Of a stretch of 64,000 nt of DNA, positions 1 through 11,603 are shown piece after piece (position 1 is the first letter of the stretch; each line of letters starts with the position of its first letter). Both the position numbers and the translations under genes were made by a program. Source of the stretch: Phytopythium helicoides. Taxonomy: Eukaryota > Oomycota > Peronosporomycetes > Pythiales > Pythiaceae. The notes under the pieces are model-generated. The model saw only the letters and a program-made list of their open reading frames with translations. It did no database searches and was not told the origin of the DNA. The stretch covers positions 1,683,585 through 1,747,584 of the forward strand of contig JANFNE010000006.1 of assembly GCA_024867545.1 (NCBI GenBank), given 5' to 3'.

Positions 1-1
1 C

Positions 2-304
2 GAGACAGACTGCACTCGAACCCCTCCCGACATGCTACTTCCTCCAAATGACGCGGCGCTAGACACGGACACGGAACCTCCCGTTGACTCACCACTCGCG
101 CCGCCAGAAACAGATATGGAACCGGTCGTAGACACCGACGCGCCAGACGACACGCAGACGGAGCTGCGGTGCTGCTTGTGCTCGCAGGCCCGCCCGACAC
201 CACAGTCACGGCGTACGAAGACGAGCTTGTTGGCGTGCCGGTCACCTCGGCTCCGCCCGGGCCTAACGCGCATCTCTACTCGTGTCACCCACAAGCCGAC
301 GTAG
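2..304 (+). CDS. Possible 3' part of a gene open at the left edge
   Basis: This frame is open from the first bases of the window to a TAG at 302-304. Its first 50 or so residues are rich in Asp, Thr, Glu and Pro, with repeated D-T-D/E-P-P units, which looks like a low-complexity extracellular or linker tail. After about position 165 the composition changes to Arg/Ser/Cys-rich, and another frame (169-363) becomes the more protein-like one. An intron or a frameshift near 165-180 is therefore possible. No domain is recognised and no start is visible. The stretch could equally be chance open sequence in GC-rich DNA. Confidence 0.22.
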   Translation, partial: ETDCTRTPPDMLLPPNDAALDTDTEPPVDSPLAPPETDMEPVVDTDAPDDTQTELRCCLCSQARPTPQSRRTKTSLLACRSPRLRPGLTRISTRVTHKPT

Positions 305-1217
305 TCGCCCGCGCCAGACACCCTGCCACCTCCTTACTGCTCGAACGAAACCAGTTCACCTGATCAGCTAAACGGCACGTTTCCACTCTTGCACTGCCTG
401 AGCATCTCTCCTCGATAGCTAAAGTAGCGGTACCGTGGTGTGTGCCGTGCGTTGAGTGCAACTGCGTCGTTGACTTGCATGTCAACGAATTCGTAGCACA
501 AGTATGCACGTGCCTCTCCCATCTACTTGCTGACTGATTTCACGATCATCTACGCTGACCTCAACAACTCGTGGTAGTTGCCTTGTACTAGCGCTTCTTG
601 ACCCAGGATGCACTCAGAAGACAGCGATAGCGATCATTTTCTTCAGCGACATTAGCTCGAGCTTGTCTTCTTTTTTTTTTTTCATTTAGAGGTTGCTCGT
701 TTACCCAAGGGAATTGTGCTTGAAGGCGACAGGAAGGAGGTGAAGCGAACCATTGCATGGCAAATCCGGTGGTCATTTTCTTGGCTTCACATCAACTACA
801 GTAGACCCCAGAAACCATCGCTACGAATGCGTGGCCCACTACGACACCACAGCTCGGATACTCCAGGCTGAGTTGCGTGCGGCGTCAAGCCAAAGCTCTG
901 TCACCCAATGTCGAGCGCATATACTTCCTGCCAATGTTCATCAAAGGGCTCGAGTCACCCACCCAACCTGTTGTTTTGCCTTGTGCCAGAACCTATGGAG
1001 TCGCAGCTCGGTTTAACTCGGTTTAAATGGCGCTGCAAACAGCACGCGCTGACTTGAACGCGTCTCTAAATTCGCGTTCGCGAGTGCATCCACTCGCTCG
1101 ACCATGCCTTGCAGCCTTGACATCGACACGGCTCGAAAATATCAAAGTACTGAGGCTGTTAGTGATGTGCAGCCATTCCCCGATCATACACGACTGGAGA
1201 CCGCATTGAGTGGCAAG
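305..1217. other. Intergenic, no supported gene
   Basis: Only short overlapping open frames occur here. A poly-T tract lies near 671-682. I see no conserved protein segment, tRNA or structured RNA. The 3' part presumably holds the promoter and 5' UTR of the SET-domain gene; an in-frame upstream ATG at 1104 exists, but its extra 38 residues do not look conserved. Confidence 0.5.
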
Positions 1218-2892
1218 ATGGCGCCACTGCGCGCGTGGATCGCGGCCCACGAGGGCTCCGCGACTGTCGCGAGCGCTAAGATCGACCCTCTGGGCGCAAC
1301 GGAGGCGCTGGGCGAAGCCGACCGCTCCATTTTCGCGCTTCAGGACCTCAAGGAGGGCGAGGTGCTGGTGACGTTGCGACCTGGTGCATTTCTGAGCGGC
1401 AGCTCTTGGCTGGCGCGCATCGCCGGTGAAAACAAATCTGATATTGATGGAAAAGCACTGGAGGAGGCCGCTCAGACTGCTCAGTTGAGCGCGACGGCAC
1501 TTACTGCGTTGGCGCTGATGACCGAGCGAGCAGCGGGGACAACGAGCGACTTTTGCGGATACATCGAGCAGCTCCCGAAGAGCGTGCCGCTCCCGCTCTC
1601 ATGGACCAAGGAGCAGCAGCAGCTCCTGAAGCACACAACTGCGTAAGGTCGCCAGCGTTGTGCTGCAGCAAGACTTTATGGGGGATTTGCAGCAAGAGAC
1701 TAACTATTTTCTTCGAGCATGTAGGTCTCCGCTGATGGACGCAGAGTTCGTCGAGAAGATCTACGACAGCTACATCAATCCCCTAGTCGCCAAGTTCCCT
1801 GCACTGTGGCCCGACGAGCAAGGATCTCTGGCGTCATTTCGCTGGGCTTACTCGATTGTGTCGTCGAGGTGTGTTCTGTCTGACGCATGGAGGGCGGAAT
1901 CAATGGGGATTGACAGTCGTGGTGCTGTTGAGAGCGTTCGCGATCGGCGATGGCAATGAGCCGACACTGCTACCAGTGATCGACATGGCCAACCACGATG
2001 CTGACGACCCGGCGGCACGTATCGAGAAGTCGGATGCTGGCGACTTCCAGGTTGGTACTGCACAATTCTCTCGAGTTGTGTTGATAGCCTCATTGACTTT
2101 TCGTGCTCGTGCGTTTGTGGGGTTGTTCAGCTTGTCGCGGTCCGTGATATCGCGGAGAGCGACGCCGTCACGATATCGTACGGGGATCTGTCGAACGCTC
2201 AGGTGCGTGTGGGTGCCGAGGCTCGTTGTATCGTCCCGATTTTTTCATGGAGATTTGACCTAACGTGGCAACGCTCGCTGTGCTCGGATGTTCTCCAGTT
2301 GCTGTGTCGCTACGGGTTCGTCCTGCCGTTGCCCGTGCCCTCCGACTCGATCCTGATCTCAAGCAGCGAGCTCTCCAGCACATTCAAGGCTTACTTGCAC
2401 AGTGCTACGGTCGCTGATGACGAGGACTACGTGGACAACGGTAGCGACAGTGATGACCAGCATGGAGCATCAGGAGGATCGGGGAAGCAGAAGAAGGGAG
2501 TGAAGCGCCGCAAGGTGTTTGACTCGCGAGAGTCGAACGAGGCCGACTCGCTCTTCTTCCTGTTGCACGGAGACCAAACGCGCGAGTTTGGGCTAGGCGA
2601 CGCCCTGCTGAGCTATGTGCTGGCGGCCAACCTCCCCGCCGAGGAGCTGTACGAGGTGCTGACCATCCTCCTGCGGCGGAAGGACAAGCAGTACAGCGAC
2701 GTCATCGCGTCACTGGCGTCAGCGGAAGCCAGCGAGGGTGAGGACGAAGCTCGACACCTGGCCGCACTGCTGAGCCAGCACGAGCGTCAGGTGTGCCGTC
2801 GCATTCTGCTTGGGCTTGTGACGCTCGAGGAGGAAAGCGAGGAGGACGAGGAGGAGGAGGAAGAAGAGGTAGGAGAGGAGGAGGACGAGTAG
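1218..2892 (+). CDS. SET-domain protein lysine methyltransferase (Rubisco LSMT/SETD6-like)
   Basis: Five exons by eye: 1218-1642, 1725-1868, 1933-2050, 2131-2202 and 2299-2892. The introns are 64-96 bp, with donors such as GTAAGG and GTGCGT and a CTAAC branch site in the first. The spliced product is about 450 aa. It shows the split SET signature of this family. An N-terminal segment contains the F-x-x-Y-[IL]-x-x-LP motif (FCGYIEQLP). The central motif is DMANHD (the NH of SET). The C-terminal motif is ISYGDLSNAQLL-x-x-YGF. The following region fits the Rubisco LSMT substrate-binding helical domain. The tail is strongly acidic (runs of Glu, 2825-2889), and a Lys/Arg patch after a disordered Ser/Asp stretch may be a nuclear signal. 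Family members methylate lysines or histidines of ribosomal, nuclear or cytoskeletal proteins using S-adenosylmethionine; the substrate here is unknown. ATG 1218 is chosen over 1104 because homology-like sequence begins there. Confidence 0.85.
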
Positions 2893-3897
2893 GCTCCACA
2901 CGTTCTAGCGGCTAACACGCCACCGTGACGACCATCAGTAGCGAGTGAGGCGCGTGGCTGGGAGCCAGCGAGCCACCGCTTTGTGTGGCGGCGCCCGACG
3001 TGAAGCCGCATCATCAGCTGAACCCCGCTTGCAGGATGTGGCGGCGGCGACTGGATCAAATTCACTTGTGCTTTGTATGAGAGTATAGGAGCGTATACCG
3101 CTCCGAGAGAGTCAGTGCGCGCTGGGTCGGAAGATCCCCACGTTGAACATAGACCGCGGCGCTGGCGGCGCAGTGTCAACGGAGCAGCTCGCGGCGGACC
3201 GCAGCTACGGTCTCTATGCACCAGAGGCGGCCGGCTCGTCTGCCGGGTCTCCACATCGCCGGCTCGGAGTGCATCACGGTGGTGGATACCGCGAGTGATT
3301 CACACGTGTCCCTGGATAGATAACACCCGGCTTCGGACTGCGCCAACTGTGTGCGGCGGCGTACAGCACAAACACAGATCACTATCCATGCGGCATATCC
3401 AGCAGGCCGCGTTTGACTCCGCTGAGCTTGAAGTTGCCGGCGAACTGTGCACTGCGCACTGGCGCGTTGTACTGTAGTTTTGTATTCTCCAGCATCTGAC
3501 TATCTCGAACGAGGCAGACAGTCACCTACCTCGTTTCTGCTCAGCTCATTATCCGGACACGACCAACTTGGCAGCTGGCCTCACATCCATCGAGCTCCCC
3601 ACTCATTTCTACGGCGAGCATGGTCCTCTACTGTACTCGGTGCGCAGCGACTCCATGCAGGCGTCTCCACTCGCCCACCGGCTCCGCTTTTAGCGGCGCT
3701 AAACGCGGAGCCCGTTACCGGCCCCGTGCAGCTGCGGTCGCGCCTATTCCTGCTCGTCGTATACCCGTATCCGGACGAAAAAGCGTATACACTCGCTCCT
3801 CTCGGAGCACGAGAAAGTGCCGATCAGCCGCCACTCCCCCGCGGCTTCCCCGCCTGTCCCCACAATCGCAAAGCCGCCGACGATCGAAGTCCGCAGC
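2893..3897. other. Intergenic and probable myosin 5' region
   Basis: About 1 kb with only overlapping, composition-driven frames. A long frame at 3447-4364 is a shadow of myosin exon 1. An Inr-like TCATTTCT lies at 3603-3610. The in-frame ATG at 3817 would add 27 residues to myosin and may be 5' UTR instead. Confidence 0.45.
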
Positions 3898-6800
3898 ATG
3901 GCCGCGACCGCCAGCGCCGCGGGCTCGGGCCCCCAGGCGCCTGGCGCCAAGCCTGGCGCCGCCCCCTCCGCCGCCAAGGCCGCTACGGATGCGGCGCCCG
4001 CCAAGCCCTCGGCCGCGCTGCGCGTGGGCGAGCTCTACTGGAAGCAGGACGGAGACCTCGGCTGGACGCTGGGGCAGGTGCTCGCGAGCGACAGCGACGC
4101 CGCCTCGGCCTCCTTCGTGGCCGTGGACCCCGCGACGGGCGAGCCGCTGGCCGGCCAGGAGCCGCAGCTGCTCGACCTGACCGTCTCCCCGCTCTTCCAG
4201 GCCAACCCGCTGCACACGACGGCCGCCGACATGACCTCGCTGCGCCACCTGCACGAGGCCGCCATCATGAAGAACCTCGAGGACCGATCGGCGCTGCACA
4301 ACCAGCGACCCTACACTTTCATGGCCAACGTGCTCATCGCCGTCAACCCGCTGCGCTATCTTGAGGAGGTCGACAAGATGCAGTTCGTCGGACAGCCGCT
4401 CGACCGATGCCCGCCCCACCCGTACAACATCGCAGAGGTGCGTGCTCGACGCTGCTTGCACTTGATGGTGAGCTAGTTACTGACCTCGTGGCACGCCAAA
4501 AACCTCAGAACGCCTACCGCCAGCTCTGTGCCGTGCGTGCCGTCATGCAGAACCAGTCGATCATCATCAGCGGAGAGTCCGGATCCGGCAAGACCGAGAC
4601 GTCCAAGATCATCCTCGATTTCCTCACCACTCGCGCGGTGCACAACTCCATGTCGATCGCGTCCTCCGACGACGAGGTGATGAGCGAGCCCGAGGTGACG
4701 ACCAACGACGTGGAGCTCGAGATAGAGCTTGGAGACACACTGTCGGCGCTGCCGTCACCGCCGAGGTCGGAGACGCTCGCACTTTCGTACCCGCACTCCA
4801 ACTCGGGCAAAAAGAAGCTCTCGCCTGTCGCGGTCGGCCAGCGTCTCATGGAGACTGTTCCGATCCTTGAGTCGTTCGGTAACGCCAAGACGCACCGCAA
4901 CCACAACTCGAGTCGCTTCGGCAAGTACATGCGCCTGCAGTTCTCGACGGACTCACACGAGCTTTCGGGTGCCTCCATCGACACGTACCTGCTTGAGAAG
5001 TCTCGCCTCGTGTTCCAGCCGCAGGGCGAGCGCAACTTCCACGTCTTCTACGAGCTGCTGAACTCGCCAGACACGGAGCACCTTGTTCAGGCGTACAACC
5101 TCGAGCCGAAGAAGCCCGAGGCTTACAACTACCTCAACCAGTCAGGCTGCATGACCTCCGAGCTCATTGATGACGCCGGCAACTTTGGCAACCTGAACCG
5201 TGCTCTCGACTTTATCGGCATTCGCGACTCTGCTCGCGAGGACATCTTCAGGCTCGTCGCCGGTCTGCTGCACATGGGTAACATTGAGATTGGTGAGGAG
5301 GACACGTCTGAGGGCAAGACGGCCTGCATCGCCACCGAGAAGGCCCAGCAGCACCTGCAGTACGCCTCGGAGCTGCTTGGAGTCTCGCCGGAGGAGCTGA
5401 CGGAGTGCATTCTGATGAAGCGTATCATGACGCGTGGCTCGCGCCGTAACTCCATTTACTTTGCCAAGCGCGATGTGCGCACTGCCGTCTACTCGCGCGA
5501 CACGATTGCCAAGACCATTTACGAGAATGCCTTCACTTGGCTCATGCGTGAGTGTGCTTCGGCGCTCGACTACGACTCGGGCCGCAGTGATGTGATCCCG
5601 TACATCGGTGTGCTGGATATCTTCGGCTTTGAGGACTTCGAGCCCCGTAACCGCAACTCGTTCGAGCAGCTTCTGATCAACTACGCGAACGAGGCGCTGC
5701 AGTCGCTCTTCAACGCTTGCATTTTTGAGGCTGAGCAAGCGCTGTACCGCAGCGAGCACATCTTCCGCCCGAACAACCACTCGCTGTCGTTCCCGTTCAC
5801 GGGCCTCAGCGACGAGGCTGCCGACGGTTCCATTACCAGCGCTGCCAGTGATGATGGCAACGACTCGGTGCAATACGCGGACAACCGCGAGTGCCTCGAG
5901 CTGATTGCTAGTCGCCATGGCGGTCTGTTTGCCACCATCGACAACGTTTCGCGCCTTCCGCAGCCTTCGGACCGCAAGCTGAACGAGAAGCTGCACACGC
6001 TTTTCAAGCGCCACCCGTGCTTCCCGACGCCGCACCCGAAGGACATGCGTGACACGTTCAAGATTGCCCACTACGCTGGTACGGTCACGTACACGATCGA
6101 CTCGTTCGTGGACAAGAACAACAACATTGTCTCTGAGCAGTTCGAGGAGCTGCTGCAGCACTCGCGTTCGCGTGTGCTCCAGGACATGGTTGGCAACAAC
6201 AACAACGCCCAGGGTGGCGAGGCTACTGAAGGCACCGCTGTCGAGCGTCGCTCGCGCTCGTCGTCGAACATGTCGGTGAAGTCGGCTGGCATGCATCCGG
6301 GAGCTCGCTCGCTTGGAGGTGCGGCAAAGCGCCTCAAGGGTGGCAGTACTTCGTCGCTGTTTTCCACGCAGATGAAGGGTCTGACGACGGAGCTTGAGGG
6401 CACGAGCTGCAACTTCGTGCGCTGCATCAAGCCGAACACGCAGATGAAGCCCGGACTCTTTGACCAAAAGTTCGTCGTCGAGCAGCTCCGTTGCTCGGGT
6501 ACCGTCCAGGCGTGTGAGGTGCTGCGTGTGGGTCTCCCCACACGTATCCTGTACGCTGAAGTGGTGGACGCGTACCGCAACCTGCTCCCGTCAAGCGTGT
6601 TTGACCGCTTTGACGGCAACGACAAGCTCTTCACGCAGGCGATCTTGTACGCGAACGATTTCCCGACCGAGGCCTACCGCCTCGGTGACACGCGTCTGTT
6701 CTTCCGCACGGGCAAGATTGATCTGCTCGACAAGCTTCTGGCGCCGGCTTCGGCCAACGGCGGCAAGCAGCAGGACGAGCTCGCCCACAAGATGGTGCGC

Positions 6801-7976
6801 TACCTGCACAAGAAGCGGTGGGTGTCGGTTGCCACGCGCGCTGTCGTCTACGCGGCTTTCGAGCGCATCTACATGGAGTGCAAGTTCCGCCGCCGTGCCA
6901 TCATCATCCAGTGCATGGTGCGCCAGCACCTCGCTCGCAAGCGTGTGCGCAAGGAGCGTACTCAGCACCGCATCTCGCGCATCTGGAACAAGCTTGCACA
7001 CCGTGCGCAGATCATGCGTGCGTACCAGGACCGTCCGGAGGACAAGATGGCGCTGCTCAACAAGCTGATGGCGCGCAACTACCTGCCGCCGGACCAGCGC
7101 TGGCTGCTCAAGTGGCTTGGCCCGCTTCAGCGTGTCCTCTACCTGCAGAAGCGCTGGAAGAAGATCGTTGCGCAGTACCAGGCCAAGCGCGCGTTCCTTT
7201 GGCTTCACGAGAAGGTCAAGAAGCAGCGCGCTGTTCTCCGTATGCAGTCGCATGTGCGCTGCCTCATCGCGAAGGCCCGTTTCCAGCGCCTCAAGCGCGA
7301 GCGTCTTGCTCGCGAGCGCTGGCGCAACGCAATTGTCAAGGTCAAGGTTTTCCGTGTGTTTGCCCGTCGTCTGCGTGAAATTCACGTGTCTCGCCTGGAG
7401 AAGGAGAACGAGCTGCTCCAGAGCAAGCTGGACGAGACTGCGGATAAGCTGCGCTCTGTTGAGGATGAGGCGCGCACTTCGCGTCTCAAGCTCAAGCAGA
7501 TTGAGGTGTCGTACGACTCGGCCCGCATTGCTGCCAAGCAGCAGGAGGAGCGTATCCGCCAGCTCGAGATGGAGCTCCAGCGTGTCAAGCGCCGCGGGTC
7601 CATCACGGTCAACGTCACGACCGACTCTAGTAGCAGCAGCTCGACCACTGGCCGCCCGGCGGCGCGTGTCATCATGACTGGCTCGCTGCTGGAGCGCGTG
7701 ATCCGCTTCTTCACGTGCAGCGCTGCGATCTCGCCGCCGCCCACGCCGGGCACCCAGGCGCAGCAGCAGGCGATGGCCATGGCTGCCAACGCTAACGTAA
7801 CTGCGTTCCCGCTGACGCCCAAGAACCCGGTGATCGTCAAGGCGTTCAGCGAGAAGGACCTGAAGCGTGGGCGTCTGCCGAGCGAGACGCTCTTCGGCGA
7901 GGAGATGCCCGAGGACGAGGAGATCCGCACACAGGACAACGACCGGCTGTGGTCCATCTCGCGCTTCATGTTCTAA
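3898..7976 (+). CDS. Myosin heavy chain (motor, IQ motifs, short coiled coil)
   Basis: Two exons, 3898-4437 and 4509-7976, with a 71-bp intron (GTGCGT...CTCAG). The product is about 1335 aa. The motor domain is complete. It has the P-loop GESGSGKTET near residue 202, switch I NHNSSRFGK, switch II DIFGFE and the actin-binding region ending CNFVRCIKPN. Loop 1, between the P-loop helix and switch I, carries an acidic Ser/Glu-rich insertion of roughly 50 residues. After the converter come basic IQ-type helices with the pattern IIIQ..VRQHLARK, then a predicted coiled coil of about 100 residues (LEKENELLQSKLDETADKL). The tail is Pro/Ser/Ala-rich and apparently disordered. Unlike several other oomycete myosins, I see no FYVE, WW, MyTH4 or WD40 tail domain. 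The protein is an ATP-driven actin motor; the cargo is unknown. The N-terminus before residue 45 is Ala/Pro-rich. The start could instead be ATG 3817. Confidence 0.95.
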
Positions 7977-8532
7977 GCGTGCGCCGTGCCTATATTATCT
8001 AAGCCGCGGCTCCGGCGGACGGTCCTGAGCGGCGGGGGATCGGCAGCGAGCGAGTCGGATCGTCATCATCTATTCCTCTCTGAGTTTTTTTCCTACTCAT
8101 CCCAGCAGCATCAATGGTTACGAATGTCGTCTTCGACCGAGAGCGAAATGAAGCCTTCGAGTCGAGCACGACGCGTGATCCTGGTGCCGCTTGTCCCTAA
8201 CATCAAGCAGCGTGTCAAGTGCGAGGTGTCGTCGCGTGTGAGTGCGCCAAATCATTCTTCAACAGTCGCATGTAGAGCGCTGTCGACCTGGCAGAAAAGC
8301 TGGTCACCGCTTTTTGCATGCAAATGACAGCCACAGAGCCATCGGAAGCTCGCGGCAGCAGGGAGAACCACCCACTCAGCAGCACTGCACCGCTTCATCT
8401 TGCATTTTGCACGCTCGTAACCAAAACACGTTTCCTGTTTTTCCAAATTCACTTGGTTTCAGTATGAATCCCTCGGTCTCACTTCATATCAAAACCATCA
8501 CCAAATCACTTGGTATCCAGTCACAGGAACCG
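7977..8532. other. Intergenic between myosin and DcpS genes
   Basis: No protein-like frame stands out. A near-duplicate pair of short motifs (CACTTGGTTT at 8450 and CACTTGGTAT at 8508) lies close upstream of the DcpS ATG, perhaps only by chance. The frame at 8242 that runs into DcpS upstream of its ATG is not conserved-looking. Confidence 0.4.
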
Positions 8533-9857
8533 ATGGAGCTGCTCATGCGCTTGGCGCTGGCGCTGGCGCTCGCGGGGGCCGCGGCCTGCACCTGGGCGCT
8601 GTCGTCGCGCCGCAAGGCGCTGCAGGGTGAAGGATCGAAGGAGCTGCGCGACCTGCGCGTGGTGCGCGTGCTCAAGGTGACGGACACGGAGGTGGCGGTG
8701 CTCGGCCACTTCGCCAGCGACCCCAAGAAGCGCTCGGCCGTGGTGGTCGTGCAGGCCGCGGCCATGGACCCCAAGGGGCTTGAGGCGCTGCTGGATGGCG
8801 TCTCGTTGCACCGCACGCTTCAGAACGACATCTACAGCTCCTTCCAGGCCGACGCGCCGCGCGAGATCCGCCCGTACAAGGTGATCGATAAGGCTCGACG
8901 TGTGGTTGCCATGGAGAGGTGGGGACGCTGATGGGGTCTTGTGGCTACAGGTGAATGTCATCTTCCCCGCGACGGAGGCGCACGTGCGCAAGCACACGGA
9001 TCAGAAGTTCCACATGGTCGTGGAGACCAAGGAGGCGTACAACCAGATCACAAAGTCGTACATCGACAGCATCCCGCGCGAGAAGATCGAGTGGGTGTAC
9101 AACATCCTGGAGCGGTGAGTTCTCATTTCCGCAAGTTGGCGGGTGCAGTTGATAAGCTAACAATCTTGTGTCGGCAGCAAGTCGGAGGCGGAGCGCATCA
9201 TCTTCGAGGACCTGCACCCCAAGACCGGGTTCGTGCTGCTCCCCGACTTTAAGTGGTCCGACACGTCCAATGTGAGCTCCATCAGCAGGGTTCTGGGCTG
9301 GGAGCTGCAAGGACTGATGATTCATGATGTTGCAGTTGGAATCGCTGTACTGCTTGGCGATCGTGAACGACCGGTCGATCCGGTCCCTGCGCGATTTGAC
9401 TGGCTCACACCTCAAGCTGCTGCGGAACATTCGGTACTGCCTTCCTTGCTGTGCCTGGTAGATACCTTGTCCGAAGAGCAGATTCTCATGCTATCTGTTC
9501 ACGAGAAGCAACGAAAGCTTGGACGCCATCTCGCAGAAGTTTGGCGCCGACGTGAGCTCGCTGCGCGTGTACGTGCATTATCAGCCGACGTACTACCACT
9601 TTCACGTGCACTTTACGCATGTCAAGATGCTGCATGGTGGGTTCACGTTCCCGTTCGAAAGATGTTTTGCGAGAATCTGACGAGGATTCCTCCTCCCTGC
9701 AGGAGTTCACACGGGCAAAGCTGTCCTGCTGGAGGACATCATCTACAACCTGTCGCTGAACAGCGACTACTACAAGAATGCCACGCTGTCGTACGTCATC
9801 GGTGAGGTGCAGCACAAGCCACTCTTCGAGCTCTTCCGCGAGAAGCGCATCCTGTAG
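8533..9857 (+). CDS. Scavenger mRNA-decapping enzyme DcpS (HIT family), with hydrophobic N-terminus
   Basis: Six exons: 8533-8880, 8951-9114, 9178-9271, 9336-9433, 9509-9636 and 9703-9857. Introns are 63-75 bp and all phases agree. The product is about 328 aa, close to the usual family length of about 340. Diagnostic sequence is YHFHVHFTHV near residue 245, the His-x-His-x-His histidine-triad motif, preceded by the typical LRVYVHYQPTY. The middle matches the family's cap-binding region (PKTGFVLLPDFKW, then LAIVNDRSIRSLRDL). DcpS enzymes hydrolyse the residual m7GpppN cap left after 3'-5' mRNA decay. Unusually, residues 1-25 form a Leu/Ala-rich hydrophobic segment followed by Ser-Arg-Arg-Lys, like a signal anchor or mitochondrial presequence; cytosolic or nuclear DcpS normally lacks this. 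If translation began further in, the hydrophobic part would be lost, but no Met between residues 5 and 75 suits that. Confidence 0.9.
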
Positions 9858-10046
9858 TATCGTGGCTGTTTCGTCGCCAGCTCACGTAGAAGGTGTCCGT
9901 CCATTCGTCGACAGACGTTTCCTGAAGCCATTTTGGCACCCACTGGAGACCAGACAGATAGGATTCCGCCACCACCTCACATTCGCATTCAGCATGCGTC
10001 TGACTTGAAGAACACGACTCCACAGCAATCTTCTCTTCTCTTTTCT

Positions 10047-10060
10047 CGGTCATTTTCGAA
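10047..10060 (+). promoter_or_regulatory. Inr-like core promoter element
   Basis: TCATTTTCGAATCT lies about 25-35 bases upstream of the thioredoxin-like gene's ATG. It fits the oomycete initiator (YCATTYY) followed by a flanking-region-like AAT core. It is preceded by a pyrimidine-rich stretch. Location and match suggest the transcription start; this is inferred from sequence only. Confidence 0.4.
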
Positions 10061-10084
10061 TCTCCACGTCTCACAGCAAACTCG

Positions 10085-10612
10085 ATGCCGCTGCTTGCCA
10101 AGCTCCTCGGCCCGACGCTCGACTCACGCCGTGGAGAGCTCAAGACGGTCGACGTGCTGCGCGGCAAGAGCCTCGTGGGGCTCTACTTCTCGGGCAGCGA
10201 CTGCCACGCATGCCAGCTCTTCACGCCCATTCTGGCCACCGTCTACCGCAATATGGCGCTCGCTGCATACCGTGACCTGCCCATGCAGGACGCGCTCGAG
10301 GTGGTGCTCGTCTCGCTGGACCGCAACCCAGCAGCGTTCTACGACAGCGTGCTGCGGTTGCCGTTCCCGGCGCTGCCATTCGATCGAAAGGAGGAAGCAC
10401 GCGAGCTACGAAAGCGCTACGACGTCCAGCGGATCCCAGCGCTCATCTTTGTGGACGAGCACGGTCGAGAGGTCGAGCGCGAGGGCCGGCGGTTCGTCGA
10501 GGACCACTTCACGGACCTGCGAAAGATATGGGCTCACCTGGCTCCGCCGCTCGCCTTCTCGTCGTCCAACCCCAACCAGCTACCCAAGGACCCAGAGCCC
10601 GAGTGGCCGTGA
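10085..10612 (+). CDS. Thioredoxin-fold protein, nucleoredoxin/tryparedoxin-like
   Basis: A single exon of 175 aa. The thioredoxin fold is shown by the strand pattern V-L-V-G-L-Y-F-S, then a C-x-x-C site (CHAC near residue 40) followed by QLFTPIL. VVLVSLDRN, the nucleoredoxin/tryparedoxin 'VSxD' element, comes next, and then the cis-proline strand RIPALIFVDEHG with its inserted acidic turn. The usual Trp-Cys-Pro-Pro-Cys is replaced by Asp-Cys-His-Ala-Cys, so the redox potential may be atypical, although both cysteines remain. No signal peptide is visible, so it probably acts in the cytosol. The 70-residue C-terminal end finishes in a Pro-rich tail. An Inr-like element lies just upstream. Confidence 0.85.
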   Translation: MPLLAKLLGPTLDSRRGELKTVDVLRGKSLVGLYFSGSDCHACQLFTPILATVYRNMALAAYRDLPMQDALEVVLVSLDRNPAAFYDSVLRLPFPALPFDRKEEARELRKRYDVQRIPALIFVDEHGREVEREGRRFVEDHFTDLRKIWAHLAPPLAFSSSNPNQLPKDPEPEWP

Positions 10613-10738
10613 AGTAGTGCATGCAAGATAATGCGTTTGGTGAATAGGAGCTGCGTGAACAGAGTTTGGCAACCTCTTTGTGGTGTTAGTTCCCGATTTA
10701 CGCTGTGGCGAGCAAGTGTTTGCAGGACAAGGTTCGAG

Positions 10739-11425
10739 ATGGAGGCCGACGCTGGAAATGACGCGCAAGAGGTACAAACTAAGCTATCAGACTCCTCTCC
10801 ATGACCCTCGGCAAGTGCTGACACTCGAGTGTCCATGAATCATCGCTCCTCGACTGCTTGCAATGTGCAGGTCCTACTCGACCTGACTCAGGAGCGTGGG
10901 CTCACGGACGCACGAATCATTGAGGACGCACAGATCACAGCCGACAGCAGCGACACAGTCGCCATCATCTACGGGCTGATTGAGCTCGCTCGACTCGAGG
11001 AGGAGCGCGTGGTGCGCAAGCGCAAGCGTCGATCCAAGGGCCAGCAGCCGTCGGACAACTCGGTGCCACGCTCGCCCTGCGCCTTCCTGGTTCTCTCCGC
11101 CACTCAGAGTCGCGCAGCTCCAGTCCTGAGTGTCAAGCGGTGCGTCTTCACCCCTCTATCACGCCACGGAAGAGCTCCCGCGCTGACTTTCCACCGCTGT
11201 CTCCAGGCTGCTGGAGCTCGAGACGTGCGCTGTTTCGCTCGGTTCCAGCGCCGCGCAGCCGCCCCAGCGCGTGTACCTGAGCCTCGTGGACGGCTCCCAC
11301 GTCAGGTGAGCGCCGTTCCCAAGCAGTCCGCGGCCCAACTCTGCGCTGTCGTCTAACCGCTCGACGCCCCACGCAGCTACTACCTCCTCGCTCCATGTCC
11401 TCCACCACGGCTCCACGGCGCGTAG
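10739..11425 (+). CDS. Small hypothetical protein, four exons
   Basis: Splicing of 10739-10771, 10871-11139, 11207-11305 and 11377-11425 gives an uninterrupted product of about 149 aa. The introns are 99, 67 and 71 bp, with GTACAA, GTGCGT and GTGAGC donors. The first half is acidic and helical (LLDLTQERGLTDARIIEDAQ). It is followed by a strongly basic patch (RKRKRRSK) that could be a nuclear localisation or nucleic-acid-binding signal. The second half has beta-like alternation around VYLSLVDGSHVSYYLL. I do not recognise a family. Support comes from the consistent phases across three introns; exon 1 is only 33 nt, so the start is less certain. Confidence 0.6.
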
Positions 11426-11603
11426 CTCTTCACGTGGTCCACACCACTCTGCATCATTGAAGTTCTAATTTCGCCCAATCACGTCACTGCGTGATGCGGC
11501 CGCTGATTGGAAGAAACCACATCCATCACCGGTACCTACTGCGTCAGCAGCTCAAGTCCATGCGTCAACTCGATCCATTGCCGCATTTGCCCCCCGCGCC
11601 GCC

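Noticed and set aside
5142..6467. 441-codon frame antisense to the myosin motor
   Set aside because: It mirrors GC-biased codons of a certain gene. Its Arg/Val/Leu-rich translation has no motif.
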